From Geobacillus stearothermophilus ATCC 12980 (GTDB lineage Bacteria > Bacillota > Bacilli > Bacillales > Anoxybacillaceae): a DNA stretch of 64,000 nt. The position numbers were made by a program, and so were the translations under genes. Below, piece by piece: positions 63,384 through 64,000 of the stretch; position 1 is the stretch's first letter; each line of letters begins with the position of its first letter. The notes under the pieces are model-generated. The model was not told where the DNA came from. It saw nothing but the letters and a program-made list of their open reading frames with translations, and made no database searches. The stretch spans positions 1,817,501 to 1,881,500 of the forward strand of contig NZ_CP128494.1 of the NCBI RefSeq assembly GCF_030369615.1, given 5' to 3'.

Positions 63384-63881
63384 CTAAAACATCCGCGCCA
63401 CAAACGCGTCGCACACCTTGCCGTCATCGGCTGTCACTTGCAAAAACAAGCCATGGGCGCCGATGCGATAGGACACCGCCCGCACATGGCGGAGCGCCGT
63501 CTCGTAGCCTGCTCCATTCACTTGACGAATCAGTTCCGCTTTTGGTGCAACCAACGAGAAACTGACCGTCTCGCCATTCCATTTGTGTAAGTACAGCACA
63601 CGGCCATCCGTCGACCATTTTTTCGCTTCATTCAACTCGATTTGCAGCTGCTGCAAAAACAGCCTCCATTCCAAGCGCGCAAATCCGTCGCTCGGCTCTG
63701 CGGCGAGCGGGCGGACAGCAAGCAGCGCCGGGATGACCGCGGCCACCGCTAAAGCAACAGCCAAGGCCATCAATGCCTCAAGCAATGCAAACCCGCCTTC
63801 CTTACTTCCTATCGCTTGCTGTACCCGCACCGTTCTTTTTCGCGGCCGGCATAATCGTTCCAACGCACACAGACTTTCCAC
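63384..63881 (-). CDS. comGF: Competence pseudopilus protein ComGF
   Basis: 165-aa protein with prepilin-like segment GGFALLEALMALAVALAVAAVI (E at position +5) and a soluble domain with QLQIELNEAKKW. The GTG at 63881 with GGAAGGAGGG upstream is used; it overlaps comGE by about 70 bases. The ATG two bases further upstream is in the comGE frame. A later start close to GGFALLEAL is possible. Confidence 0.8.
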   Translation of the reverse strand: MESLCALERLCRPRKRTVRVQQAIGSKEGGFALLEALMALAVALAVAAVIPALLAVRPLAAEPSDGFARLEWRLFLQQLQIELNEAKKWSTDGRVLYLHKWNGETVSFSLVAPKAELIRQVNGAGYETALRHVRAVSYRIGAHGLFLQVTADDGKVCDAFVARMF

Positions 63882-64000
63882 ATCCGCCCTCCTTCCTCAT
63901 ACGCCCGAAGCCGAAACACCGTCCGCCCAATCGATGCCTTCGTTTCACCAACAAGCGGCTCCTCATACAGCGCAATGGCCAGCAGCCGCTGCGCTTGTTC
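63809..64000 (-). CDS. comGE: Competence protein ComGE, 5' end beyond window
   Basis: The final 63 codons of a gene: EQAQRLLAIALYEEPLVGET, KASIGRTVFRLRAYEEGGRM and WKVCVRWNDYAGREKERCGY-SKR. This is the expected soluble tail of ComGE, just before comGF. The prepilin leader lies outside the window. Assignment is from operon order and pattern. Confidence 0.75.
   Translation of the reverse strand, partial: EQAQRLLAIALYEEPLVGETKASIGRTVFRLRAYEEGGRMWKVCVRWNDYAGREKERCGYSKR

Noticed and set aside
1..64000. tRNA, rRNA or prophage regions
   Set aside because: No cloverleaf, rRNA core motifs, integrase, or phage structural genes were recognised on reading both strands.

Overview
The window looks like a chromosomal segment of a moderately GC-rich, endospore-forming, naturally competent Firmicute, most likely Geobacillus or a close relative. 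Gene order follows the Bacillus subtilis yqj-bkd-spo0A-dxs-acc-spoIIIA-yqh-gcv-comG arc almost gene for gene, the proteins are Bacillaceae-like, and the TnpB element has Geobacillus-type ends. Nearly everything is on the minus strand. No rRNA, tRNA or CRISPR array was seen.

Layout. 1-7.4 kb: the yqjE-yqjA-brxB region with a heavily eroded propionate/methylmalonyl-CoA pathway (broken yqjD, yqjC, meaB and mutB), a 30-codon Prli42 gene, an L,D-transpeptidase, the remnant of an HEPN/MNT-type nucleotidyltransferase toxin-antitoxin locus and a small AT-rich island. 7.6-11.5 kb: a Uma2-type protein and an overlapping set of YVTN lipoprotein, response regulator and histidine kinase. 11.6-21.8 kb: the branched-chain keto-acid dehydrogenase operon (ptb-bcd-buk-lpdV-bkdAA-bkdAB-bkdB) behind a sigma-54 promoter. 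A TnpB-only IS200/IS605-family element is inserted just before bkdB, and the activator gene bkdR is reduced to a stub. 22-28.3 kb: yqzF, a GDPD, a YycC-like protein, spo0A, spoIVB (frameshifted at an A8 tract), recN and ahrC. 28.3-37.6 kb: tlyA/yqxC, dxs, ispA, xseBA, folD, nusB, yqhY and accCB. 37.7-43.2 kb: the complete spoIIIAA-AH operon behind a good sigma-E promoter, plus yqhV. 43.3-54.2 kb: efp, yqhT, yqhR, yqhQ, yqhP, yqhO, mntR, a 3' stub of splB, a heptad-repeat coiled-coil protein, a gutted LysM/GH18 cortex hydrolase, a B12-dependent ribonucleotide reductase with paired NrdR boxes, lipM and yqhL. 54.2-59.8 kb: a ROK repressor with its own palindromic operator, then gcvT-gcvPA-gcvPB under a tandem glycine riboswitch. 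60-64 kb: yqhH, yqhG, yqzE and the 3' end of the comG operon.

How the genes fit together. The bkd operon turns branched-chain amino acids into acyl-CoAs for branched fatty acids, and accBC, lipM and gcv are linked to it through malonyl-CoA, lipoate and one-carbon/glycine metabolism. Its regulatory inputs are odd: the sigma-54 promoter is intact but the dedicated activator is gone, and the next catabolic step for the propionyl-CoA it makes is broken at four genes. Sporulation control (spo0A with sigma-A and sigma-H promoters and 0A boxes) and the SpoIIIA channel are intact, but spoIVB, splB and a germination-hydrolase gene are damaged. The overall impression is an otherwise ordinary Geobacillus core region undergoing recent loss of function by short deletions, nonsense changes and homopolymer slips. 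I found no convincing wholly new multi-gene system. The best leads are the TnpB insertion with its predicted guide, the orphaned sigma-54 promoter, and the small AT-rich cassette at 5.1-5.65 kb.
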